From the NCBI GenBank assembly GCA_002454425.1, contig DKIV01000007.1:18501-82500 (forward strand): 64,000 nt of DNA, given 5' to 3'. Numbering within the stretch: position 1 is the stretch's first letter; the number at the start of each line of letters is the position of its first letter. Source of the DNA: Sphingobacteriaceae bacterium UBA6709 (GTDB lineage: Bacteria; Bacteroidota; Bacteroidia; Sphingobacteriales; Sphingobacteriaceae). This document shows positions 26,149 to 34,838 of this stretch, piece by piece. The notes below the pieces were generated by a model. That model saw nothing but the letters and a program-made list of their open reading frames with translations, ran no database searches and was not told the DNA's origin. Position numbers and translations under genes: made by a program.

Positions 26149-27534
26149 CTAGGTATATCCTAGAATCTTTAACACTTGCTTGCTATTTTGCTCTTCACCG
26201 AACACTTCAAAGTTGAAGGTCTCATCGCGATTTCTGCGAATGATGACATGCTTAGGTGAGGGAAGCAGGCAGTGGTGGATACCTCCGTAGCCGCTGAGAA
26301 CCTCCTGGTAGGCACCGGTATGAAAGAAGCCCAGGTATTGTACCTTTCTTGTTTTAGGCATAAATACAGAGTTCATGTGGGCTTCCTGATTATAATAGTC
26401 CTGACCGTCACAGGTGATACCACCCAGATTGACACGTTCGTATTCTGAATCCCAGTTATTTACAGGCATGAGAATATATTTCTGATTCAAGGCCCAAACA
26501 TCAGGAAGATTGGTAATAAAAGAACCATCAAGCATCAACCACTTCTCGCGATCGTTCTGTTGCTTTCTGCCTAACACTTTATATAGAATTCCGGAAGCTT
26601 CCGCCACGGTATATTTTCCAAACTCAGTGATGATGTCTGGTTCCATAACATCGTGTTCCGCACAAATTTCTTTTATACGTTTAACGATTTCATTGACCAT
26701 GTATTCGTAGTCAAAATCGAACACCAAAGAATCTTTGAAAGGCATACCACCACCGATATCCAGGATAGTAAGATCTGGGTTAACCTTCTTGAATTTACAG
26801 TAAAGGGTAACATATTTCTCCAACTCATTCCAATAATACGGGGTATCGGAAATTCCGGAGTTAATGAAGAAATGAAGCAGCTTTACCTGGAAATTAGGAT
26901 TGGAAGCAATCTTGTTATTATAGAAGTCGATAACATCTTCCATACGAATTCCAAGACGTGAAGTATAGAACTGCGAGTCTGGCTGTTCCTCAGAGGCAAT
27001 ACGAATTCCCAGACTGCATGGCAGGTCTAGCTCATCATCATAAATATTAAACTCCTCTTTATTGTCGAGCACCGGAATAATATTACGGAAGCCGTCATGG
27101 AACATGTCAATAATATACTGCTTGTATTGATATGTTTTGAAGCCATTGCAAATGACAGTGATGTCTTTGCTTAAAAGCCCCTTTTTTTCCAGACTTTCAA
27201 TAACGGGCATATCAAAGGCCGAGGAAGTCTCCAGGTGGATATCATTCTTAAGCGCTTCTTCAACGATATGACGGAAGTGGGAACTTTTAGTACAGTAGCA
27301 GTACATATAACTGCCACGGTAATTGTTATTTATGATAGCCTGCTGGAATAATATCTTTGCCTGCTGTATTTTTTTTGTAATGAGGGGGAGGTAGGTAAAC
27401 CGCAGGGGCGTACCATAGGTTTCGATCATTTCCATAAGGTTAAGATCATGGAAGTAAAGCTCGTCGTCAATTACTTCAAAACCTTCCTGCGGAAGACCAA
27501 CACTTAAATCAAGAAATTCCTCGTAACTCTGCAT
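26149..27534 (-). CDS. speA: Arginine decarboxylase (fold-type III PLP)
   Basis: Decarboxylates arginine to agmatine, the first step of the agmatine route to putrescine and other polyamines. The 461-residue protein is the shorter Bacteroidetes form of the alanine-racemase-fold decarboxylases. YCYCTKSSHF near residue 80 holds the PLP-binding Lys, DIGGGMPF near 248 is the phosphate-binding Gly loop, and TCDGQDYY near 373 is the C-terminal site with substrate Asp. A diaminopimelate or other basic amino-acid decarboxylase is possible but less likely. The CtlX and arginine deiminase genes lie upstream on the same strand, 245 bases away. Confidence 0.85.
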   Translation of the reverse strand: MQSYEEFLDLSVGLPQEGFEVIDDELYFHDLNLMEMIETYGTPLRFTYLPLITKKIQQAKILFQQAIINNNYRGSYMYCYCTKSSHFRHIVEEALKNDIHLETSSAFDMPVIESLEKKGLLSKDITVICNGFKTYQYKQYIIDMFHDGFRNIIPVLDNKEEFNIYDDELDLPCSLGIRIASEEQPDSQFYTSRLGIRMEDVIDFYNNKIASNPNFQVKLLHFFINSGISDTPYYWNELEKYVTLYCKFKKVNPDLTILDIGGGMPFKDSLVFDFDYEYMVNEIVKRIKEICAEHDVMEPDIITEFGKYTVAEASGILYKVLGRKQQNDREKWLMLDGSFITNLPDVWALNQKYILMPVNNWDSEYERVNLGGITCDGQDYYNQEAHMNSVFMPKTRKVQYLGFFHTGAYQEVLSGYGGIHHCLLPSPKHVIIRRNRDETFNFEVFGEEQNSKQVLKILGYT

Positions 27535-27779
27535 GTTTCAAAATTTTCGCAAAGATGTGATTTTTGCGCGTTGTTAAAAAATCTATTCTTCTGTACCTTG
27601 TAATTTTTTGCATCATGTTATCACGTAAACGCGCATGAACCGTATTAATCGTGTATGGCGGATAAAATAGTCATGGGTAGATGACGCTTTTAGTTTATGA
27701 TCCGCGCGTGGCGAAATACGTAATTACAAATATATAATAAGCATGCGCGATATTACACGCAAGCGCGGAGCCTGTACGT
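27535..27779. other. Gap between the decarboxylase and ctlX genes
   Basis: 245 bases without a credible gene. The ctlX-proximal half contains several CGCG-rich short repeats (for example around 27635, 27705 and 27745-27770). No clear terminator or consensus promoter was found, so it is open whether the decarboxylase has its own promoter. Confidence 0.35.
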
Positions 27780-28691
27780 TTATTTTTTCTCCGGCAGGAA
27801 CACCTCGGCTAACATACATCGAACGCTGCCGCCGCCGGTATATTCGATGTTATAAATCGGCGAGCTCAGGATCCGGGCATGCTTTTGCAGGGCTGACACC
27901 TGTGCCTGTGAAAGCGAACTTAAGGCTTGTTCAGACATGACTAATATCTGCTCATGATTGTTGTTGTGTAATGCCAGCATATTACCGGCAAAATGGAGTA
28001 CCTGCTCCATACTAATGGTAACAACTTCCAGCCCGCCGGCATGAAGCGAGTTTAAGACCATATCGCGTTCCGCTTTATCAGCGATCGCCTCGGCACAAAT
28101 TACCGCGAGCCCCGTAGCGATGCTCATCATCACGTTGGTATGGTAGATAGGCAGTCCGCTGGCATCGCTGGCATGGAAAGGCAGCACTTTATAAGCAGCC
28201 CGCCTGCCAAACTCGGCCAGCACAGACGCGTCTGTTCGTGTGGATATACAAGCGTAAGCTATCCTGTTTACGCGATCCAATACCATACTTCCCGTACCTT
28301 CGAGAAATACTCCCTGATGCTCAAAGGCTGTGAGATCCTGCACGGAGGCAACGGCGAACGTTTCGCGCAGCAGGTTCAGAACCTCAGGGCGGCGCTCATC
28401 GCGACGCACAGGAGCCTCCATCGGATAGAGAAACACCGTTCCATCCTGGTGCGTAGAAATCCAGTTATTAGGAAACAGGGAGTCGGGGGTGAGTGGGGTA
28501 CCGGGATCCTGGGATACTAAAACCTGAATACCGGAATCACGCAAGGACTGCACGAGTGTATCGAATTCCACAATTGCTTTGTCGTGTACCGGTTGAGAGG
28601 CATTACGCTGAAAAGCATTGGACGCGGCGGTCTGTTCGTTATATCCAAACATATGCGGGCGTACCATGAGCACCCTGGATGTTGTTTGCAT
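27780..28691 (-). CDS. ctlX: CtlX-type citrulline/amidino hydrolase
   Basis: A 303-residue protein of the amidinotransferase/arginine deiminase superfamily, matching the group named citrulline utilisation hydrolase. Superfamily residues are visible: RPxxFxxNxxT at the start, FPNNWIS near 73, EGTGSMVLD near 130, HTNV near 180 and the nucleophile Cys in GGSVRCML near 293. The assigned substrate is by family; others of the superfamily act on arginine or dimethylarginine. It starts 33 bases after the arginine deiminase gene ends and probably shares its operon. Confidence 0.82.
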   Translation of the reverse strand: MQTTSRVLMVRPHMFGYNEQTAASNAFQRNASQPVHDKAIVEFDTLVQSLRDSGIQVLVSQDPGTPLTPDSLFPNNWISTHQDGTVFLYPMEAPVRRDERRPEVLNLLRETFAVASVQDLTAFEHQGVFLEGTGSMVLDRVNRIAYACISTRTDASVLAEFGRRAAYKVLPFHASDASGLPIYHTNVMMSIATGLAVICAEAIADKAERDMVLNSLHAGGLEVVTISMEQVLHFAGNMLALHNNNHEQILVMSEQALSSLSQAQVSALQKHARILSSPIYNIEYTGGGSVRCMLAEVFLPEKK

Positions 28692-28724
28692 GTATTAAAA
28701 ATTAAGTCTTTGAGATTGTTATAG

Positions 28725-30155
28725 CTACCTGTCGCGAAACAAGGGCATGCTCATACAATGAAATCCTCCGCGGGCACGGGAAAGTTCTGCCGAAGGCATG
28801 GAGATAAATATATTCTCCAACGCTTCTGGTTGAATATCGCCCTTCTCCAGTCCCTCAATGAGTGTCGCCGCCTCGATTACCGTAAAGCCTTCGTTCTTAA
28901 ACGCATCGATCGTCTTATCGTTACGATTGTAGCCCATAACGACTCCGGGACGCAAGGCCAGCAGGTTGCATGAATCCGTCCATTGCTCGCGCATATCATA
29001 AGGGAATACATTGTTGCCACTATAAATGATGCGCGTACCGGTGTTGATGCCAAAGTCGTTACGTGTAATATCGGAAAGTAAATCTTCTATAGAGTCGAAG
29101 CGCGCGGGCTTCGATGGGGCATGACGCGAGAATTGAAGAATCTCAGTTTTACTTTTCTGCTTTCTGTCTCCGAAGAAATCCGCGGGTTCATCCATATCGT
29201 GTTCTACGGTCGATGCCACCGCGCCCAATACAACCCAGGTATGCTGATCAACCTGTGTAAACAGCGTATCGATATGCATGTAGTCGCGTTTATGGGGAAT
29301 TTTGACGATCGTAACTTTATCGACCACCTGACGCTCAAATAAGAGCTTTACAGCTTCTCCGGCCCCCATTAGCGAGGTGCGTTCACTGCAACCGATGAGC
29401 ACATGACGCGGAGACACGACCATCACATCGCCACCCTCGAGCGTTGCCTTTTCCCCGGAGTTGTCGCCCGGACGTAAGAAGTGCTTAACGGGCGTACTTA
29501 TTTCGAGAATTTTATCCCGATAATCAGCAAATAGCGGGTGGTTATAAAACACATATTTAGTTAGCAGGGACTCTCGGGAACGCGCTTTCTTTGCGGCTTT
29601 GTTGAGGAGGATATGGTCATTGATGATAATCCCGATATCGCGGGTAAAAATGAGGTTGGGAATAGGCGGGAAGAGCATATCTCCACCGGATATCGACCCT
29701 GAAATAAAGAGACGCGCGAGTTTGCTGTCGCTTAACGCTGACAGTTCCTGCTGCAGCTGATAACTACAGTCCTCCAGTGCGCATACAGAAGCGGTAAGTT
29801 TGCGGCGCACTATATCATCTTTAAGGATATCCGTAAGCAGGCATTCAAATTCCAGCACACGCTGTGAAGCGTGAAAATCGGGTTTCGAAGGCTTGAAAAA
29901 ATCGCGATCCGGCGCGTTAACGCGATCGGCGCGTCCCTGGATTTTATGAGGATCGAGAAAATAGAGGAGAATCTTTACATATAGATCGTACTCGCCGGCA
30001 CGCACGGTATCAAGATGAAGGATATCTTCGAAAAGCCAATCCTGCGCTTTAGAAGGTGCTACGCGGCCAATTCCACTGTCGGGACTATGTATGAGGATGG
30101 CCCGCAATGCCCCTGTTTCAGATCCTACTGAAAGCTGGAAGTTCTGTTGTATCAT
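28725..30155 (-). CDS. Arginine deiminase family protein
   Basis: A 476-residue guanidino-modifying enzyme; the family hydrolyses arginine to citrulline and ammonia. FTRDIG near 170, EGGDVMV near 240, MHIDTLFT near 293 and the catalytic Cys in GGFHCMSMP near 465 match the superfamily. It is longer than classical ArcA and is the Bacteroidetes form, for which arginine is likely but not proven. Together with CtlX and the decarboxylase it forms an arginine-handling cluster, divergent from argS. No arcB, arcC or arcD is in the window. Confidence 0.85.
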   Translation of the reverse strand: MIQQNFQLSVGSETGALRAILIHSPDSGIGRVAPSKAQDWLFEDILHLDTVRAGEYDLYVKILLYFLDPHKIQGRADRVNAPDRDFFKPSKPDFHASQRVLEFECLLTDILKDDIVRRKLTASVCALEDCSYQLQQELSALSDSKLARLFISGSISGGDMLFPPIPNLIFTRDIGIIINDHILLNKAAKKARSRESLLTKYVFYNHPLFADYRDKILEISTPVKHFLRPGDNSGEKATLEGGDVMVVSPRHVLIGCSERTSLMGAGEAVKLLFERQVVDKVTIVKIPHKRDYMHIDTLFTQVDQHTWVVLGAVASTVEHDMDEPADFFGDRKQKSKTEILQFSRHAPSKPARFDSIEDLLSDITRNDFGINTGTRIIYSGNNVFPYDMREQWTDSCNLLALRPGVVMGYNRNDKTIDAFKNEGFTVIEAATLIEGLEKGDIQPEALENIFISMPSAELSRARGGFHCMSMPLFRDR

Positions 30156-30208
30156 ATAGATGCTCTCTATTTTAAGATAAAAGTAGACGTAATTTTCTTA
30201 GTGTAGAC

Positions 30209-30216
30209 AAATCTAT
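30209..30216 (-). promoter_or_regulatory. -7 box TAGATTTG of the arginine deiminase operon
   Basis: Exact TAnnTTTG match on the minus strand, 53 bases before the ATG at 30155, in the gap shared with argS. Confidence 0.45.
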
Positions 30217-30262
30217 GGGATTTATTGATATTCTGAACGCTGGCAATTGTTTCTTAAATGAT

Positions 30263-30270
30263 TAATTTTG
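30263..30270 (+). promoter_or_regulatory. argS -7 box TAATTTTG
   Basis: Exact consensus match ending 4 bases before the argS ATG, predicting a leaderless mRNA. A TTG at 30247-30249 is closer than the normal spacing. Confidence 0.6.
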
Positions 30271-30274
30271 GCGC

Positions 30275-32041
30275 ATGGATTTTTTAGTAAAAGGAGTTAT
30301 TGAAGCTGTGAAAGCTTTATACGATAAAGAGATCAAAGAGTCGGACGTAAATTTGCAGGAGACCCGCAAGGAGTTTAAGGGAGAGGTTACCGTAGTTACT
30401 TTTCCTTTCAGCAGGTTTGCCGGTAAAGGCCCGGAGCAGGCAGGAGCTGAAATTGGAGAATACCTACAACGTCAGCATGCCGAAATCAGCGATTTCAACG
30501 TAATAAAGGGCTTTCTGAATCTCTCCTTATCTGACAAATTCCTTTTAGAAACCTTTAATAAGAGCATCAGCCAGGAGTCGTTCGGAATTTTTGAGCGCAC
30601 TAATGACAAGGTGATGGTTGAGTATTCATCTCCGAACACCAACAAGCCCTTGCATTTAGGCCACATTCGTAACAACCTTTTGGGATTTTCCGTGGCAGAA
30701 ATTCTTGACGCGCGGGGATATGATATTATTAAGGCGAATCTTGTAAACGACCGTGGCATACATATCTGTAAATCCATGCTTGCCTGGCAGAAGTTTGGCA
30801 ACGGAGAAACTCCTGAGAGCTCAGGCTTAAAGGGAGATCACCTGGCTGGAAAATACTATGTTATCTTCGATAAGGAATATAAGAAAGAGATTGAGCATCT
30901 GATAGCAGCAGGACAATCGGAAGACGATGCGAAGAAAAACGCGCCACTGATGGCAGAGGCTCGGGAAATGCTACAGAAGTGGGAAGCCAATGACGCGGAG
31001 GTGATTGAACTGTGGAAGCGCATGAATGCTTGGGTATACGCGGGTTTCGATGTTACCTATAAGAGCCTGGGTGTAAGTTTCGACAAGTATTATTATGAGT
31101 CCGACACCTACTTGCTTGGTAAAGATATTATTGAGGAAGGATTAGCTAAAGGCGTGTTTTTCAAAAAGGAAGACAATTCAGTATGGATAGATCTGACTGC
31201 CGATGGCCTTGATGAAAAATTGGTTTTACGCGGTGATGGCACCTCTGTATATATTACTCAGGATTTAGGAACGGCACAGCTGAAGCAGGAAGACTTCGGC
31301 ATGAATCAGTCAATCTATGTGGTAGGTAACGAACAGGATTATCACTTCAAGGTGCTCTTCCTGATTTTAAAGAAATTAGGCAAGTCCTGGGCTGAAGGTC
31401 TTTATCATTTATCCTATGGAATGGTCGACCTGCCATCGGGCAAGATGAAATCCAGAGAAGGTACTGTTGTAGACGCGGATGACCTTATTAGTGAAATGAT
31501 AGCCACGGCGAAGCAACGTACCGAGGAACTTGGCAAGGTTGACGGCTTTACTGAAGAGGAGAAAGATCGCCTCTATAGGATGATTGGCCTGGGAGCTCTA
31601 AAGTATTTCCTCCTGAAGGTAGAACCGAAAAAGCGTTTGTTGTTTGATCCTAATGAGTCAATCGATTTCCAGGGACATACCGGACCGTTTATACAATACA
31701 CGCACGCGCGTATCCGTTCTGTGCTCAGCAAGGCAGGAAGCACAGATCTTAGCTTCAACAATATCACGGAACTTACACAAACAGAGCGTGAGCTCGTGAT
31801 GAACCTAAGTAAATACCCCGCGGTAGTTGATAGCGCCGCACGGGAATTCAGTCCCGCGCTTATAGCCGCCTTTGCTTATGACTGTGCTAAGCTATATAAT
31901 AAGTTTTATCATGAGGAGCCGATTCTTAAAGTCGAGGATCTTGATGTGAGAAACTTCAGACTAGCGCTGTCTGAAGCTACCGCCAATACAATTAAGAAAG
32001 CAATGCATCTGTTAGGCATTGAAGTTCCGGAAAGAATGTAG
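30275..32041 (+). CDS. argS: Arginyl-tRNA synthetase
   Basis: Charges tRNA-Arg with arginine in the cytosol. The 588-residue class I enzyme has the N-terminal Arg-tRNA recognition domain (about 1-90), YSSPNTNKPLHLGHIRN near residue 117 with the HIGH-type motif, GKMKSREGTV near 390 in place of KMSKS, and a C-terminal DALR anticodon-binding domain (about 465-588). It is transcribed divergently from the arginine deiminase/CtlX genes, so synthetase and arginine breakdown share a control region. A strong terminator follows. Confidence 0.97.
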   Translation: MDFLVKGVIEAVKALYDKEIKESDVNLQETRKEFKGEVTVVTFPFSRFAGKGPEQAGAEIGEYLQRQHAEISDFNVIKGFLNLSLSDKFLLETFNKSISQESFGIFERTNDKVMVEYSSPNTNKPLHLGHIRNNLLGFSVAEILDARGYDIIKANLVNDRGIHICKSMLAWQKFGNGETPESSGLKGDHLAGKYYVIFDKEYKKEIEHLIAAGQSEDDAKKNAPLMAEAREMLQKWEANDAEVIELWKRMNAWVYAGFDVTYKSLGVSFDKYYYESDTYLLGKDIIEEGLAKGVFFKKEDNSVWIDLTADGLDEKLVLRGDGTSVYITQDLGTAQLKQEDFGMNQSIYVVGNEQDYHFKVLFLILKKLGKSWAEGLYHLSYGMVDLPSGKMKSREGTVVDADDLISEMIATAKQRTEELGKVDGFTEEEKDRLYRMIGLGALKYFLLKVEPKKRLLFDPNESIDFQGHTGPFIQYTHARIRSVLSKAGSTDLSFNNITELTQTERELVMNLSKYPAVVDSAAREFSPALIAAFAYDCAKLYNKFYHEEPILKVEDLDVRNFRLALSEATANTIKKAMHLLGIEVPERM

Positions 32042-32051
32042 TTAAAAACCC

Positions 32052-32086
32052 AAGCCTACGACATGATGACCTCACGTCGTAGGCTT
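32052..32086 (+). terminator. argS terminator
   Basis: AAGCCTACGAC at 32052-32062 and its exact complement at 32076-32086, a perfect 11-base-pair stem with a 13-base loop, 10 bases after the stop. The T-run is weak. Confidence 0.7.
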
Positions 32087-32231
32087 AATCCTCCTGATAT
32101 TATAAGCTTATAATCCCTGTTTCCTGACACTATTTTATAAGAAATAGCGACTTGAGGTATATTAAATAGTAGATGAACCCAAACATTTATATGCTGGAGG
32201 AGTTTCTATTTGCGTATTGAAAATCTGAAAT

Positions 32232-32483
32232 ATGAAGCAACTGTTCCTGATATGTCATGAGTCACAGACCGCCGTGCAGGCAGGCACCCAGCAGTCGGGA
32301 ATTCCGAGTCTGGAAGCTGAGCGTCTGGCGGCACTTAACGCATTTTTCACGTTAAACATCAACAAGCCTGTCTTTGCGGTGTGGGACGATGACGATGAGT
32401 TTGAGGAGATTTTGGACACCTACACCTTTATAACTGTTGAAGATGCCCAAAATAGCATTTATAATGACGATCATCTAGAGTAA
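32232..32483 (+). CDS. Small acidic protein, unknown
   Basis: An 83-residue protein with a strongly acidic second half (WDDDDEFEEI near residue 51 and a DDHLE end). The first 10 residues are hydrophobic with one Cys but too short for a clear signal peptide. No family was recognised. It lies alone between the argS terminator and the convergent GDSL hydrolase gene. Confidence 0.5.
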   Translation: MKQLFLICHESQTAVQAGTQQSGIPSLEAERLAALNAFFTLNINKPVFAVWDDDDEFEEILDTYTFITVEDAQNSIYNDDHLE

Positions 32484-32511
32484 CGCTTCCTTCCGTTTGA
32501 AGGACTAGCTA

Positions 32512-33276
32512 TCAGGGAAGCTTTACAGCTTCGAGCCACGCTAGCGACATTAGGCGTGCTCCGGGCAGCAGGGGGTGTACACCATCGGCACTCCAATATC
32601 CTTCGGGAGCACGTTTTATAGCTTCGTCAAATACCGACTGATAAGGAATAAATGCTGCTTGAAATTCTACAGCCAGTTCGCTTGCCACGTATCGATATTC
32701 ATGGAAATCGGGGAACCAGGTTTTACTAACGGCCGACCCCGGGAGGGCAAAGGGCTCACCGATAATTAGCTTTATATCAGGAAATTTATCTTTTGTTTTT
32801 TGAAGAAGAGCTTTATAGTCATCGCGATAGGTACGTATGGTTCCCTTGTAAGTTCCGCGACGCAGGTGCCAGTAGTCATTAACGCCCACGAGGACGCTCA
32901 AAACCCCTGGATTAAGATCAAGGGCATCTTGTTGCCAGCGTTCAGCCAACTGATAAACCTTGTTTCCGCTAACACCTCTGTTGATGATTTTTATATTTTT
33001 ATCAGCAGCCTGCTGAAGGATATCCGCCGCGGCAAAGTGGGCGTAGCCCGTGCCTAAAGCGCCTGTGTCATTGGGACGCATGCTATTGCGATCGCGACTG
33101 GCATCAGTTATGGAGTCACCCTGAAAGAGAATAATGCTATTTTTTTCGATAACGATCTTCTTTGGCTTGGCAGCGGCAAAGGCATTGCTAATTATTGAGG
33201 GAAAGCTTAGGCTAGCCATTGTGCCGACCGCCACCTTCTGGATAAACTTACGACGCCCCTGGTATTGATTTTTCAT
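32512..33276 (-). CDS. SGNH/GDSL hydrolase with twin-arginine signal
   Basis: A 254-residue exported esterase-type hydrolase. The N-terminus has GRRKFIQKVAVG followed by a hydrophobic stretch and AFAAA, typical of a twin-arginine signal, so export of the folded protein is likely. FQGDSITD near residue 52 carries the nucleophile Ser (block I), GVSGN near 98 is block II, GVNDYW near 128 is block III and DGVHP near 235 is block V with the catalytic Asp and His. In Bacteroidetes such enzymes often deacetylate carbohydrates; the substrate here is unknown. Confidence 0.9.
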   Translation of the reverse strand: MKNQYQGRRKFIQKVAVGTMASLSFPSIISNAFAAAKPKKIVIEKNSIILFQGDSITDASRDRNSMRPNDTGALGTGYAHFAAADILQQAADKNIKIINRGVSGNKVYQLAERWQQDALDLNPGVLSVLVGVNDYWHLRRGTYKGTIRTYRDDYKALLQKTKDKFPDIKLIIGEPFALPGSAVSKTWFPDFHEYRYVASELAVEFQAAFIPYQSVFDEAIKRAPEGYWSADGVHPLLPGARLMSLAWLEAVKLP

Positions 33277-33289
33277 GTACAGTAAGGAT

Positions 33290-33326
33290 TTTAAGAGAGC
33301 GGCAATACGCTTGTCGCTCTCTTAAA
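33290..33326. terminator. 12-base-pair hairpin between the HAD and GDSL genes
   Basis: TTTAAGAGAGCG at 33290-33301 is the exact complement of 33315-33326, with a 13-base loop. On the minus strand it lies 67 bases after the HAD gene and 14 bases before the GDSL gene start, so it can end the HAD transcript or sit in the GDSL leader. TACATTTA, a near match to the -7 box, overlaps its edge. Confidence 0.6.
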
Positions 33327-33392
33327 TGTACAACAAAAATATTATGACAAGAGATAAATAGCGATAAAATCCTGTTCCGTGCAAGGAGGGTA

Positions 33393-34025
33393 CTAAAGAG
33401 CCAGAAAATGGTTACTGAAATCGGCAAAAGAATCAAAGGACATATCGAAGATATCTGTATTACCATAACCACAGGTAAGAAAGACGAAAGGAAGGCCGGC
33501 AAGCTCGCTCTGCTTTCTGTCGCCATCGGTATCGCCCACATAAATCGGAGCCTTAAGATCGTGCCTGTCTCTAAGAATTTTTATATTATGGTGCTTTGGT
33601 TGATTGTTCATTCCGTATTCCATAATATCGGTGATATAGGAGTTGATGCCCGCTCGGTTCATGAAAACATCAAGGATACCTTTAGGGCAGTTACTTACAA
33701 TAAAAAGCTTGTATTTTTGTGATAACTGAGCCAATCCATCCGGCATCTTATCAAACAACTGTCCCAGGCCTTTCTCGATCATTGTCCGACGTTGCACATT
33801 GATTTCGGCATATATTTCCTGTTGTTTTTGTTCGTCAAATTCCGGGAGAGTAAGATCAAGTACTTTGCGCCCTTCCATGCCCATCAAGGGCTTTATGTCG
33901 TCAGGCGACATCTGTTTATCAACGCCTGAGCGCTTCAGTCCTTCATTCCAAGCAGCTACATATACATCAATCGGATCCCATAGGGTTCCATCCATATCAA
34001 AAATTATACTATCCGGTTTATTCAT
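33393..34025 (-). CDS. HAD-superfamily phosphatase (phosphoglycolate phosphatase-like)
   Basis: A 210-residue cytosolic HAD hydrolase. FDMDGTLWD at residues 9-17 has the two catalytic Asp residues (motif I), IVSNCPKG near 107 is motif II with its Ser/Asn, HHNIKIL near 145 has the Lys of motif III, and YVGDTDGDRKQ near 158 is motif IV. The helical cap between 17 and 85 places it in the Gph-like subgroup. The substrate is not identifiable. Confidence 0.88.
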   Translation of the reverse strand: MNKPDSIIFDMDGTLWDPIDVYVAAWNEGLKRSGVDKQMSPDDIKPLMGMEGRKVLDLTLPEFDEQKQQEIYAEINVQRRTMIEKGLGQLFDKMPDGLAQLSQKYKLFIVSNCPKGILDVFMNRAGINSYITDIMEYGMNNQPKHHNIKILRDRHDLKAPIYVGDTDGDRKQSELAGLPFVFLTCGYGNTDIFDMSFDSFADFSNHFLAL

Positions 34026-34085
34026 TTTCTTAAAGTAAGTCGCAATATTAATCTTTATTTTTCGAAGAGGAGACGATCGATTTGT

Positions 34086-34093
34086 TATTTTTG
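34086..34093 (+). promoter_or_regulatory. Sirtuin gene -7 box TATTTTTG
   Basis: Exact TAnnTTTG match 46 bases before the sirtuin ATG; no clear -33 element. Confidence 0.45.
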
Positions 34094-34139
34094 GACGATA
34101 AAGAGGGTATTTACCACGGACATAAAAACAGTAAGGGAC

Positions 34140-34838
34140 ATGAAAAAACTGGTAGTTCTTACGGGCGCGGGGATATCCGCGGAAAGCGGTTTGAAGACTT
34201 TCCGTGATTCGGATGGATTATGGGAAGGATATAATGTGGAGGATGTGGCTACGCCTGAAGCGTGGCGACGAGACCCGGAGCTGGTACAGGACTTTTATAA
34301 TATGCGTCGCCACGACATATTAGCGGCGAAGCCTAATGAGGCTCATCGGCTTTTAAAGCGACTTGAGGATTTTTTTGAAACAGTGATCATTACACAGAAT
34401 ATAGACAACCTTCATGAACGGGCAGGATCGTCAAACGTGTTGCACTTACATGGTATCATTACTAAGGCGCAGTCGAGCCTGGATCCTACACTGTTATATG
34501 AAATAGAAGGTTCCGACTTACCTATGGGACTTAAATGTGATCGGGGGTCTCAGTTGCGGCCTCATGTAGTGTGGTTTGGAGAAGAGGTTCCCATGATACC
34601 GGTCGCGGCAAGGGAATGTATGGACGCGGATATTTTCCTCATCATAGGCACCTCCTTGCAAGTCTACCCGGCGGCAGGTTTGGTGGGTTATGTGCCTGCC
34701 AGGACACCAAAGATTATTGTAGATCCCAGCGGTGTACAGGTCAGTGGCCTTGCGGAGCTTACTTACATCAGGAAGAAAGCCACGCAAGGAATGCGTGAGG
34801 TATATGAAATGCTTACAAACCTCCGGGACGATAAATAA
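34140..34838 (+). CDS. Sirtuin, NAD-dependent protein deacylase
   Basis: A 232-residue sirtuin that removes acyl groups from lysines using NAD. GAGISAESGLKTFR at residues 9-22 and TQNIDNLHERAG near 86 bind NAD, and HLHG near 103 holds the catalytic His. FYNMRR near 58 supplies the Tyr and Arg typical of class III (SIRT5-like) sirtuins, predicting preference for succinyl or malonyl lysine. The usual Zn-binding Cys pairs are missing: only one Cys is left in the segment between HLHG and RPHVVWFGE. The 3' end overlaps the convergent M1 peptidase gene by 26 bases. Confidence 0.92.
   Translation: MKKLVVLTGAGISAESGLKTFRDSDGLWEGYNVEDVATPEAWRRDPELVQDFYNMRRHDILAAKPNEAHRLLKRLEDFFETVIITQNIDNLHERAGSSNVLHLHGIITKAQSSLDPTLLYEIEGSDLPMGLKCDRGSQLRPHVVWFGEEVPMIPVAARECMDADIFLIIGTSLQVYPAAGLVGYVPARTPKIIVDPSGVQVSGLAELTYIRKKATQGMREVYEMLTNLRDDK

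Noticed and set aside
26510..26961. Plus-strand frames inside the arginine decarboxylase gene
   Set aside because: Shadows of the conserved minus-strand gene; no motif.
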